From assembly GCF_035938995.1 (NCBI RefSeq), contig NZ_DASZGI010000166.1, forward strand, positions 1 to 64,000: 64,000 bases of DNA, read 5' to 3'. Shown here in pieces: positions 34,951-42,332 of this stretch. Under the pieces are notes generated by a model that was given only the letters and a program-made list of their open reading frames with translations, searched no databases and was not told the DNA's origin. How positions within the stretch are numbered: position 1 is the stretch's first letter; every line of letters starts with the position of its first letter. Position numbers and translations under genes: made by a program. The stretch is from DASZGI01 sp035938995. GTDB lineage: Bacteria > Actinomycetota > Actinomycetes > Streptomycetales > Catenulisporaceae.

Positions 34951-36449
34951 TTCGTCACCGTCTTGCCGTTGATCGTCACGTTGCTGAACGCGATGCCGGT
35001 GACGTGGCTCATCACGTCCGCGCCGTGCGAGATGTTGGTGAACGTGCAGTTCGAGGCGGTGATCCCGTGCACCGGGTCGCTGCTCAGGCCGGTGACGTCG
35101 AAGGCGTACGGCGCGGTGTGCCCGGTCGAGTTGGTCACCGAGAAACCGCCGAAGTCCGGCGCGAACGAGCCGGTCTGGCCGTTGTAGGTCATCGTGACGA
35201 AGGCGAACGCGCCCTTCTGGTTCGACGCGGTGATGCTGTCGAGGTTGATGTTGGTCGCGTAGCCGCCGCGCTGCGTGTTCGACTTCACGTACAGCGCGTA
35301 GCGCGTCGGGTTCGCCACGATCTTGTAGGCGTAGACGTTGCGGATGCCGCCGGTCAGCTCGCTGCCGCAGCTCACCGCGCCCCACGGGCCGCTCATGTGG
35401 CAGCCCACGATGACGATGTTCTGCGACGGCGTGTTGATCCGGCGCCCGTCGGCGTCCCGGCCGGACTTGATCGCGATGTTGTCGTCGCCCGCGCCGAGTG
35501 TGCAGTTCTGGATCACCACGTGGTCGCAGCACTCGGGGTCGCAGCCGTCGGTGTTCGAGTTCGTCGCCGAGGTGGTCACCGAGTCGATCGTCACGTTCGT
35601 GCTCAGCGTCGGGTGCAGCTGCCAGAACCGCGAGTTGTGCAGGGCCACGCCCTGGATCAGCACCGTGTCACACGCGTAGGGCTCGACGAAGGTGGAGCGC
35701 ATCTGGTGCCCCGAGCTCGGCACGATCCGCTGCTCAGGCGGCACGCCCTTGACCACCAGCGTCTCCAGGTACGCACGGTCGGAGCCCACGTTCCACGGCG
35801 CGGTGCCCGACGCGTCCAGCGTGCCGGAGCCGGTCAGCGCGATGTTCGAGGCGCCGTGCGCGTAGATCATCGGCGAGCGGTTCATGCACTCGATGCCCTC
35901 GTACCGGGTGAGCACGAGCGGGAACTTGGTGGCGTCGCCGCTGAACTTGAGCGTCGCGCCGCCCGCCAGGTTCAGGTCGACGTTGCTCAGCAGCCTGATC
36001 GCGCCGGTCAGGTAGGTGCCCGCCGGGACGGTGACGTGGCCGCCGCCCGCCGCGTTGCACGCCGCGATGGCCTTGGCGAACGCGGCGGTGTTGTCGGTCG
36101 TGCCGTTGCCCACGGCGCCGTACGAGGTCACCGGGAAGGTCGCGGTCGGGAACGCGGGCAGCTTCGTGCTCGCGACGATGGCGTTGGCCGCCGGCCACGG
36201 CAGAGTCGGCACGGCCGAGGTGCGCAGCTGCGTGACCCGCCCGGCCAGCAGCCTGCCGGGCGCGGCGGTCGTGCGCGGCAGGCCGGCCGCCTGCGCGCCG
36301 ACCGCGCCGGCCAGGGAGGCGGCGGCCGCGCCGCCGAGCACGGCTGCGCCCCCGGCCAGCAGGCCGCGCCGGCTGACGGACGGACGGCTGACGGCGGACC
36401 GGCCGCCTTCTTCGGAGCCCTCGTCGGAACGATCGGGCTTACTGCTCAT
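34947..36449 (-). CDS. Tat-secreted GH28 (polygalacturonase-family) glycosidase
   Basis: 500 residues from ATG 36449 (AGGACACCC upstream). SRRGLLAGGAAVLGGAAAAS is a twin-arginine signal. The beta-helix has NTDGCDP (about residue 300) and GAGDDNIAIKSG (about 320), supplying the three catalytic aspartates of GH28. The usual GHG motif is replaced by GPWGAVSCGSE and the R-I-K motif by RYALYVKSN, so substrate preference may differ from pectate. First gene of the minus-strand polysaccharide operon, with motif copy C upstream. Confidence 0.88.
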   Translation of the reverse strand: MSSKPDRSDEGSEEGGRSAVSRPSVSRRGLLAGGAAVLGGAAAASLAGAVGAQAAGLPRTTAAPGRLLAGRVTQLRTSAVPTLPWPAANAIVASTKLPAFPTATFPVTSYGAVGNGTTDNTAAFAKAIAACNAAGGGHVTVPAGTYLTGAIRLLSNVDLNLAGGATLKFSGDATKFPLVLTRYEGIECMNRSPMIYAHGASNIALTGSGTLDASGTAPWNVGSDRAYLETLVVKGVPPEQRIVPSSGHQMRSTFVEPYACDTVLIQGVALHNSRFWQLHPTLSTNVTIDSVTTSATNSNTDGCDPECCDHVVIQNCTLGAGDDNIAIKSGRDADGRRINTPSQNIVIVGCHMSGPWGAVSCGSELTGGIRNVYAYKIVANPTRYALYVKSNTQRGGYATNINLDSITASNQKGAFAFVTMTYNGQTGSFAPDFGGFSVTNSTGHTAPYAFDVTGLSSDPVHGITASNCTFTNISHGADVMSHVTGIAFSNVTINGKTVTK

Positions 36450-36555
36450 GGGTGTCCTGCCTAAGGAAGTGGGTGAGGGGTAGGCGCACAACGCCCGATT
36501 ACGGGCGGATTTCGACACTCGGGTGAGAGGTCTACACCTCTGTTCCGCAACCGGT

Positions 36556-36577
36556 CAAGAATTCATCCGATGTTTCA
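36556..36577 (-). promoter_or_regulatory. Conserved directional motif, copy C
   Basis: On the minus strand this reads TGAAACATCGGATGAATT and then CTTG, nearly identical to copy A. It points to the GH28-led operon starting at 36449. A weaker plus-strand match nearby may serve the divergent GH28 gene. Confidence 0.6.
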
Positions 36578-36744
36578 GCTTGTTACAGTCACTGATTCAT
36601 CAGACATGCCGTCGTGGCAGCTCAGTCGGCACGCCTGGATTTGCGCCGCCGACCGGTGAATCAACACTCTTTGACCTCAGCCGCAACCTGGCGTACACCA
36701 AGCGCGATGTAAACGTTTGCGCATCCCGAAGGGAAGCACCCACC

Positions 36745-38238
36745 GTGAAACGTACGCGCATCACTCTCGCCGCGGTCGCCGCGCTCGGCACCGCGGGCGC
36801 TCTCCTGGCCGCCCCGGCGCAGGCCGCATTCGCCTCAGGGCATGCCGCGCCGCAGGTCTTCAACGTCAAGTCCTTCGGCGCGACCGGCAACGGCAAGACC
36901 ATCGACACCCCGGCGATCAACAAGGCCATCGCTGCCGCGAGCGCGGCGGCGGGCGGCGGGGTGGTCGAGTTCCCGTCCGGCACCTACGAGTCGGTCTCGA
37001 TCCACCTGATGAGCAACGTCGACCTGCAACTCGATGCCGGCGCCACCATCAGGGCCGCGTCGAGCGGCTTCGACGCGGCGGAGCCGAACTCCTTCTCGCA
37101 GTATCAGGACTTCGGCCACAGCCACTTCCACGACGCGCTGATCTGGGGCGAGCACCTGACCAACGTCGCCTTCACCGGCTCGGGCACCATCGACGGCGCT
37201 GGCCACCTGAAGACCGGCAGCATCAGCTCCGGTCAGGCCGACAAGGCGGTATCCCTCGCCATCGTCAACGGCCTGACCTTCTCCGGCATCACCATCAAGA
37301 ACGGCGGCCACTTCGGCATCCTGCTCAACGGCGGTAACAACGTCACGGTCGACCACCTGACCATCTCGACCGCCTCGAACCGCGACGGCTTCAACGTGAT
37401 CAACACCGCGAACATGACGGTGACCGCGAGCAACATCGCCTCCAGCGACGACGCGCTGGTGTTCAAGAGCGACTTCGCGCTCGGCCGCACCTTCCCGAGC
37501 ACGAACATCAACGTCAGCAACACCACGGTCTCCTCGACCGGCAACAACGCGTTGCAGTTCGGCTCGGAGACCTGCGGCGACTTCAGTAACGTGCACTTCT
37601 CGAACATCACGATCAACTCCGCCGGCAAAGCCGGCATCGGGATCGTATCGATGGACGGCGCGCACATCTCCGACATCAGCTACGACCACATCACGATGAC
37701 GCACGCGGCGACGCCCATCTTCATCAAGATCGGCGACCGCGGACGCTGCCCCGGCCACCCCGGCGCCGGCACGATCAGCGGCGTCACCATCAGCAACGTG
37801 ACCGGCACCGGCCTGAGTGACGGCGGCTCGTACACCAGCACCATCACCGGGCTGCCCGGACACCCGGTCACCGGCGTGACCATCTCCAACGTGAAGCTGA
37901 CGGTCCCCGGCGGCGACCCCGCCTCGGACGCGAGCATCAACCCGCCCGAGGCGCCCACGACCTACACGCCGAAGGACTACGGCACGCGGCCGTCGTACGG
38001 CTGGTGGCTGCGGCACGTCGGGAACATCTCGTTCCAGAACGACCAGGTGGGCTTCACCAGCAACGACGGGCGTCCCGCCTTCCAGACCACTGACGGATCG
38101 GCCGTCTCCCTCAATAATGTCGTGGTGGAGCGGGGCACGGGCAGCCCGTACGACGTGGGGTTCTTCTCGTCGAGCGGGCAGAGCGTGACCGGCAGTACCA
38201 CCACCACCGGCGCGCCCGTGCGCGTCAAGACCGGCTGA
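36745..38238 (+). CDS. Secreted GH28-family beta-helix protein
   Basis: 497 residues from GTG 36745, with GGGAAG upstream and a signal peptide of about 30 residues. The domain starts VFNVKSFGATGNGKTIDTPA, the GH28/pectin-lyase-like opening. Catalytic strands read NRDGFNVIN (NTD becomes NRD) and SSDDALVFKSD (paired Asp present). A later LQFGSET stretch stands at the usual GHG position without histidine. The changes suggest a specialised or divergent activity. It diverges from the minus-strand operon and is followed by the LacI gene. Confidence 0.82.
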   Translation: MKRTRITLAAVAALGTAGALLAAPAQAAFASGHAAPQVFNVKSFGATGNGKTIDTPAINKAIAAASAAAGGGVVEFPSGTYESVSIHLMSNVDLQLDAGATIRAASSGFDAAEPNSFSQYQDFGHSHFHDALIWGEHLTNVAFTGSGTIDGAGHLKTGSISSGQADKAVSLAIVNGLTFSGITIKNGGHFGILLNGGNNVTVDHLTISTASNRDGFNVINTANMTVTASNIASSDDALVFKSDFALGRTFPSTNINVSNTTVSSTGNNALQFGSETCGDFSNVHFSNITINSAGKAGIGIVSMDGAHISDISYDHITMTHAATPIFIKIGDRGRCPGHPGAGTISGVTISNVTGTGLSDGGSYTSTITGLPGHPVTGVTISNVKLTVPGGDPASDASINPPEAPTTYTPKDYGTRPSYGWWLRHVGNISFQNDQVGFTSNDGRPAFQTTDGSAVSLNNVVVERGTGSPYDVGFFSSSGQSVTGSTTTTGAPVRVKTG

Positions 38239-38305
38239 CCGGCGACCGGCCGACTGCGACTAGGGCTGGGATCCCGTGCCCCGTGAACGAGGAGGCAGGC
38301 GCGCG

Positions 38306-39382
38306 ATGGCGGTCACGATCCGGGACGTCGCGCGGCACGCCGAGGTGTCCATCGCCACGGTGTCGCGCGCGCTGAGTGCACCCGACCTGGTGGCCGAACA
38401 GACCAGGGCCCGGGTCGTGGCGGTGGCCCGGGAACTCGGCTACGAGCCGAACCGGGCCGCCCGCAGCCTGATCACCGGGCGCACCGGATTCATCGGAGCT
38501 GTGGTGCCCGACGTGGCCAACCCCTTCTTCCTTGGCGCGCTGCGCGGAATCCAGGGCGCGGCCCGCGAGCACGGGCACCACGTCCTGCTCGCCGACACCG
38601 CCGAGGACCCGGTCGCCGAGGCCGAGCTGATCAACTCGATCAGTCGGCAGGTGGACGGCATGATCCTGCTCTCCTCGCGGCTGTCCGTCGCCCGGCTCCG
38701 GGAGTTCCCCGGAGCCGGGCGCACGGTGCTGTTCAACCGGGTGCTGCCCGGTTTCCCCGCCGTACTGCTCGACAGCGCGGACGGCGCCCGGCAACTCGTC
38801 GCCCACCTCGCGGCGCTCGGACACCGCCGGATCGCATACGCCGGCGGCCCACGCGAGTCCTTCGCGGACGCCGAGCGGCGGCGCGGGCTGGCGAAGGTCT
38901 GTCAGGACACCGATATCCGGGTCATCGACCTGGGCGCGTTCCCACCGGTGTTCTCCTCCGGCGCGCGCATCGCCGATCTCGCCCTGGAGGCCCGGGTCAC
39001 CGCCGTCATCGCGTACAACGACCTGGTGGCGCTCGGCGTGATCGCACGGCTGCGCGACCGGAGGATCGACGTGCCGGTGGACATGAGCGTCACAGGCTTC
39101 GACGACATACCGATGGCGTCGATGAGCGCGCCACGGCTGACCACGATGTCCGTGCCGCTTGAGCAGGCCGGACGCGCCGCGGTGGAGCTGCTGCTGCGCC
39201 AGTCCGAGGGCAACGGCGCCGGGAACGGAAGCGGGAGCGGGAACCTGATCTCCGACCCGCAGCCGCGCGGCAGGCTGCTGCCGGTGCGGCTGGTGGTGCG
39301 CTCGTCCACAGCCGCGCCCCGGCGTCCCGGCGGCTGGACCTCGCGCGGTTCGCGCGAGGCGGCCGACACACCCCACAAGTAA
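38306..39382 (+). CDS. LacI-family transcriptional regulator
   Basis: About 358 residues. ATG 38306 has GGAGG about nine bases upstream. The N-terminal DNA-binding domain is VTIRDVARHAEVSIATVSRA with hinge NRAARSLITGRT. The periplasmic-binding-like domain runs from IGAVVPDVANPFF to TGFDDIPMASMSAPRLTT. It follows the GH28 gene by 67 bases and probably regulates the polysaccharide locus. It is one candidate for recognising the conserved motif, though that motif lacks the symmetric central CG of most LacI operators. Confidence 0.93.
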   Translation: MAVTIRDVARHAEVSIATVSRALSAPDLVAEQTRARVVAVARELGYEPNRAARSLITGRTGFIGAVVPDVANPFFLGALRGIQGAAREHGHHVLLADTAEDPVAEAELINSISRQVDGMILLSSRLSVARLREFPGAGRTVLFNRVLPGFPAVLLDSADGARQLVAHLAALGHRRIAYAGGPRESFADAERRRGLAKVCQDTDIRVIDLGAFPPVFSSGARIADLALEARVTAVIAYNDLVALGVIARLRDRRIDVPVDMSVTGFDDIPMASMSAPRLTTMSVPLEQAGRAAVELLLRQSEGNGAGNGSGSGNLISDPQPRGRLLPVRLVVRSSTAAPRRPGGWTSRGSREAADTPHK

Positions 39383-39488
39383 CCCCACATTCGTACCCAC
39401 ACGATCGCGACAACGACCACGAAACATCGCAATGCCCTGATCACGATGGGCGCGCTCGCGCTGACAAAGCACCAGCCGAACCGGCTCC

Positions 39489-39698
39489 TGCCTCGACGGC
39501 GCACCCGCCGAGTCCTTCTTCGCCACACTCAAGGCCGAGATCGGGGTCCACTCCTGGCCCGACCGCGCCACAGCGCGCCGAGACATCGAGAACTGGATCA
39601 AGCTCTACAACGAGCGGCGCCTGCACTCCTCGCTCGACTATCGGACCCCTCTCGAAGCGCGAACCGCCTGGCAGCAGCGAATGTCAACCGCTGCATAA
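39489..39698 (+). pseudogene. C-terminal fragment of an IS3-family transposase (orfB)
   Basis: The frame reads APAESFFATLKAEIG, WPDRATARRDIENWI, LYNERRLHSSLDYRTPLEA and ends at TAA 39696-39698. This is the last 70 residues of the IS3 integrase core, with catalytic E (ESFF) and the YNxxRxHSSL motif. Upstream parts are absent. Confidence 0.85.
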
Positions 39699-39721
39699 AT
39701 TAAAGGGAGGTAAGAGAACCC

Positions 39722-39935
39722 GTCGACTTCATCGCCTGGGTAGACCTGCAGGGCGCCGCTGCCGGTCGAGTTTGTCACCGTGACGCCCAGGGCTAAGGCT
39801 CCCGATGAGTTGGCCGGTATCGCAGCGTATGACAAGGCGTGTACCTGCAAAATCCGTAGGTCCTGCCCACGAAGCCACCGGTGCCGAGTCCGGTGTGGGT
39901 GTCGATGATCCGTACCGGGTTGACCGGGCTGCGGC
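39722..39935 (-). pseudogene. Fragment of a secreted cell-surface repeat protein
   Basis: Frames on the minus strand contain PVRIIDTHTGLGTGGFVG and, frame-shifted, AAIPANSSGALALGVTVTNS followed by GALQVYPGDEV. VRLLDTRTG and AIPANATAVVLNVT patterns are typical of actinobacterial secreted-protein repeats. The frame is broken and both ends are missing. Confidence 0.5.
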
Positions 39936-40147
39936 CTCAGGCGCCAGACCACTGCGTCGGCTCAGGACGATTTTCACCATTTGCCGCGGCCCCACCGTGC
40001 CAAGCGCCCGGCCACGAGCATGCGATGGACTGCACCCTCAACCTTGCGTTATGCACCCCGACACTTGTGGACGCCCGTACGCCGAGCAAAACGGCAGGTC
40101 AGGCACCATAAGATCGATTGTCCTCGCCAAGACTGCTGCCGCTGAAG

Positions 40148-40194
40148 GGCAGCGTGCCAGGCAACCGCGCGTTACGTTTGCCTGGCACGCTGCC
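40148..40194. repeat. 17-base perfect inverted repeat
   Basis: Arms 40148-40164 and 40178-40194 are exact complements starting GGCAGCGTGCCAGGCAA. It could be a terminator, an element end or a recombinase site. No gene ends nearby to require a terminator. Confidence 0.6.
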
Positions 40195-40539
40195 ACGGCG
40201 AGAAGCGCGCGAGATCTTCACGGCCGCCGGGAGCCGACCAGCGTGTCCACCGCCACCGAGCCCGGTTCGCCACCCGTGACGCCGGATCAGCAGGTCGCAC
40301 CGCCATTCGACCCGCCTGGGAACAGCTCCTTGAGATAAGACGCAAGTAGAGACGGAACGATCTGCAGAATCTGGTGCACAAATGGCGCACGGAACAGCTG
40401 CACAGCCCGAAGATAACCACCCACGAGAAGAACAAAGGCACAGGTCAAGAGGCCTTCACCGACCTAACCCAACCATGATCGCCATCTGGGCGGCCAGCGC
40501 ACCGCGCAGATCAAACATCAGACATCGAGCGACACAAGA

Positions 40540-40571
40540 GGCCAGGTCAGGAGCAATTCTGACCTGGCCTC
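40540..40571 (-). terminator. Hairpin adjacent to tRNA fragment
   Basis: AGGCCAGGTCAG pairs exactly with CTGACCTGGCCT around an 8-base loop. On the minus strand it lies just after the tRNA 3' end, as a tRNA terminator would. The left fragment has an imperfect counterpart. Confidence 0.55.
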
Positions 40572-40575
40572 AGCC

Positions 40576-40619
40576 GTAGCCCCGACGGGATTCGAACCCG
40601 CGCTACTGCCTTGAGAGGG
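40576..40619 (-). repeat. tRNA 3'-half fragment (probable att site, right)
   Basis: Identical over 44 bases to 4337-4380 and in the same orientation. It carries the CTC anticodon loop through the acceptor 3' strand of a Glu-type tRNA. The sequence to the right does not supply the missing 5' half, so no intact tRNA is present here either. Confidence 0.7.
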
Positions 40620-41388
40620 CAGCGTGCAACGAGAGAAGAAGCCCGGTTCGGAGCACATTATGTCTTGCTGCCAACAGATGCTCAGCCACCACTCAGCCAC
40701 AAGCGCACAGATCCAGCTCGCCACTGCCCGTTCTGCGGCGTCTTGATACGCAGCGGTGTGCAGCGATGCTCTACGAGCACGAGGTCGTTCTCAATTCAGT
40801 TAGCACCGGCCCGCTCGTGCAGCGCGAGCCAGCGAAGCCGCTGCCAGCGCAGGACGACGAGACAGGCGTACGGCATGGGCATCGGACACTTCCGACCTTT
40901 GGTGGTGTCTTTTGTACCGTTCGCTGTAACGGCGTTGCAGCTGGCGGACCGAGGCGAGTCGTCTTGGTGGCGAAGTCCACATATGACCAACTTCAGGCCG
41001 ACGATCCACAGTGCGAGCATGCGGACAATCTCAGCCATGTTCTCTCGATGCGCGCCGCTCACCCGGTAGCGAAGCCGAGTTGTGCGTTATTCACGTAAAG
41101 CATCGGCCGGAATCGCAAAGGCCGCTCTCGTCGTATCCGTCAAGGAGAGTGAGTTGGCCGCCTGGAATCGCTCTATCCAGTGGCTTGCCGAAGCCGGTGA
41201 GGTAGACCGGGTCTTTGCCGAGTTCCGCTCGGCGCTCATTGAGGTTTTCTCGGTGACGCGAAGCGGGTGATCGGGGGCGACACGCGCATTCCGGGATGAT
41301 CGGCATGGTTTGCTGAGCGCAGCGGAGCCTTCCGGTAGAAGAGGTCTCACCACAAGATCGTCTACCTGAAGGCTCCGCGGGCCAACTT
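40620..41388. other. Stretch without a convincing gene
   Basis: Several short frames exist, including one on the minus strand (40796-41062) with a hydrophobic segment, but none has family features. A 17-base inverted repeat with one mismatch lies at 41323-41339/41361-41377, close to the transposase relic, and may be an element end or terminator. Confidence 0.35.
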
Positions 41389-41714
41389 ACAGCGTCGTGC
41401 TCGACGTGCCCAAAGAACTGATCGCCTACGCCGCGCAGCAGCCGGTTGTGCGCACGGGTGTCTGGGTCGAGTTCGTAGCCGTCCTTCGGCTGCTTGACCG
41501 GGGTGTGCACGCCGTGGCCTGCGCTCTCGTATCCGCTGTCGGCCAATACTGGCAGGTCTTTGAGATACGGGGCGAGGGCGGCGAGGACCAGTTCGCGGGC
41601 GGCGGTGATGTCGTGTACGGAGCCGGGCAGGACCTCGGAGATCCACAACGGGATCCCGTTCGGTGCGATGAGCGCTTGAATCCGCCAACTGTACAACCCG
41701 GCGAAAGTAGGCAC
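41389..41714 (-). pseudogene. Central fragment of an IS5-type DDE transposase
   Basis: The protein reads GLYSWRIQALIAPNGIPLWI, then SEVLPGSVHDITAARE and PYLKDLPVLADSGYESAGHG. This is the DDE region of IS5-related transposases (the D of SVHD and of LADSGY). Both N- and C-terminal parts are missing or in other frames. Confidence 0.8.
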
Positions 41715-41887
41715 CGCCCGCTACCGCTACCGGGGAGCGCGCATCCCCTCGCCATGGCCGCCCACCGGATGAGGAACACCACCACCCGCCCGGGGTTCGT
41801 GGAGCGCCCGGTGCCTGGAAACAGGCACGCCGGGTGCGGGAAGCGGCCTGGGGAAACGGACCGGTCACTACGACCGAAACCGCGCCC

Positions 41888-42040
41888 CAGGCCGACTTTC
41901 ACGACGATCACCCTGTCCGGCGCGCTGCTGTACGCGTTCGCGGTGACCGAGTACGCCAGCCGCAGGCTCCAGGTGGTGGGCGCGACAGCGCACCGTTCGC
42001 GGCTTGGGTGGCGCAGGCCGCCAGGAACCTGGTGCCATTT
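41888..42040 (+). pseudogene. Fragment of an rve-type (IS481-like) transposase
   Basis: LYAFAVTEYASRRLQVVGAT in one frame and FAAWVAQAARNLV in the next resemble the integrase core of the element at 49136-49732 (LYALVLIEHGTRR ... GAWATQAARN). A frameshift and missing ends make it a relic. Confidence 0.55.
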
Positions 42041-42332
42041 GTCCCCCATTAACGGATAGTGCACTTTCTCATTGAAGGCCCCAATGATTCCGGTGGCGCT
42101 GGCCAGGCTCCGCGAGGCTTCGATAGTGTGTACGACGGCTGCTACCGGCCGGGCCGTGGGCGAGACGCTTGCGGTGCGCCGCCCGCCAGCCGACGCCGCG
42201 ACCAACGACGCTCGCGGTTTGGCTGAGGTGCCCCCGAATCCAATCCCATGCATACCTCTCCGATTGGCTGCGGCGTGGCTCGCGCCCTGCTGGCGACCCG
42301 GCCTCCCTCGAAAGGCACGGAGGTGCGGCGCG

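Larger units (their letters stand above)
39936..40575. other. Non-coding right side of the putative island
   Basis: No gene is recognised. It contains a perfect 17-base inverted repeat (40148-40164 with 40178-40194, 13-base loop) and, next to the tRNA fragment, a perfect 12-base hairpin (about 40540-40571). Confidence 0.4.

Noticed and set aside
39421..39434. Fifth copy of the conserved motif (GAAACATCGCAATG)
   Set aside because: Only about nine bases match and no gene start follows, so it is treated as chance or decayed.
38240..39600. Minus-strand frame of 458 codons opposite the LacI gene
   Set aside because: Composition is typical of an antisense shadow, and the LacI frame on the other strand is certain.
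40796..41062. Small minus-strand membrane protein
   Set aside because: One hydrophobic stretch, no ribosome site and overlapping frames of equal quality on both strands.
41082..41270. Short plus-strand frame of 62 codons
   Set aside because: The sequence has no recognisable family and overlaps an equally long minus-strand frame next to a dead transposase.
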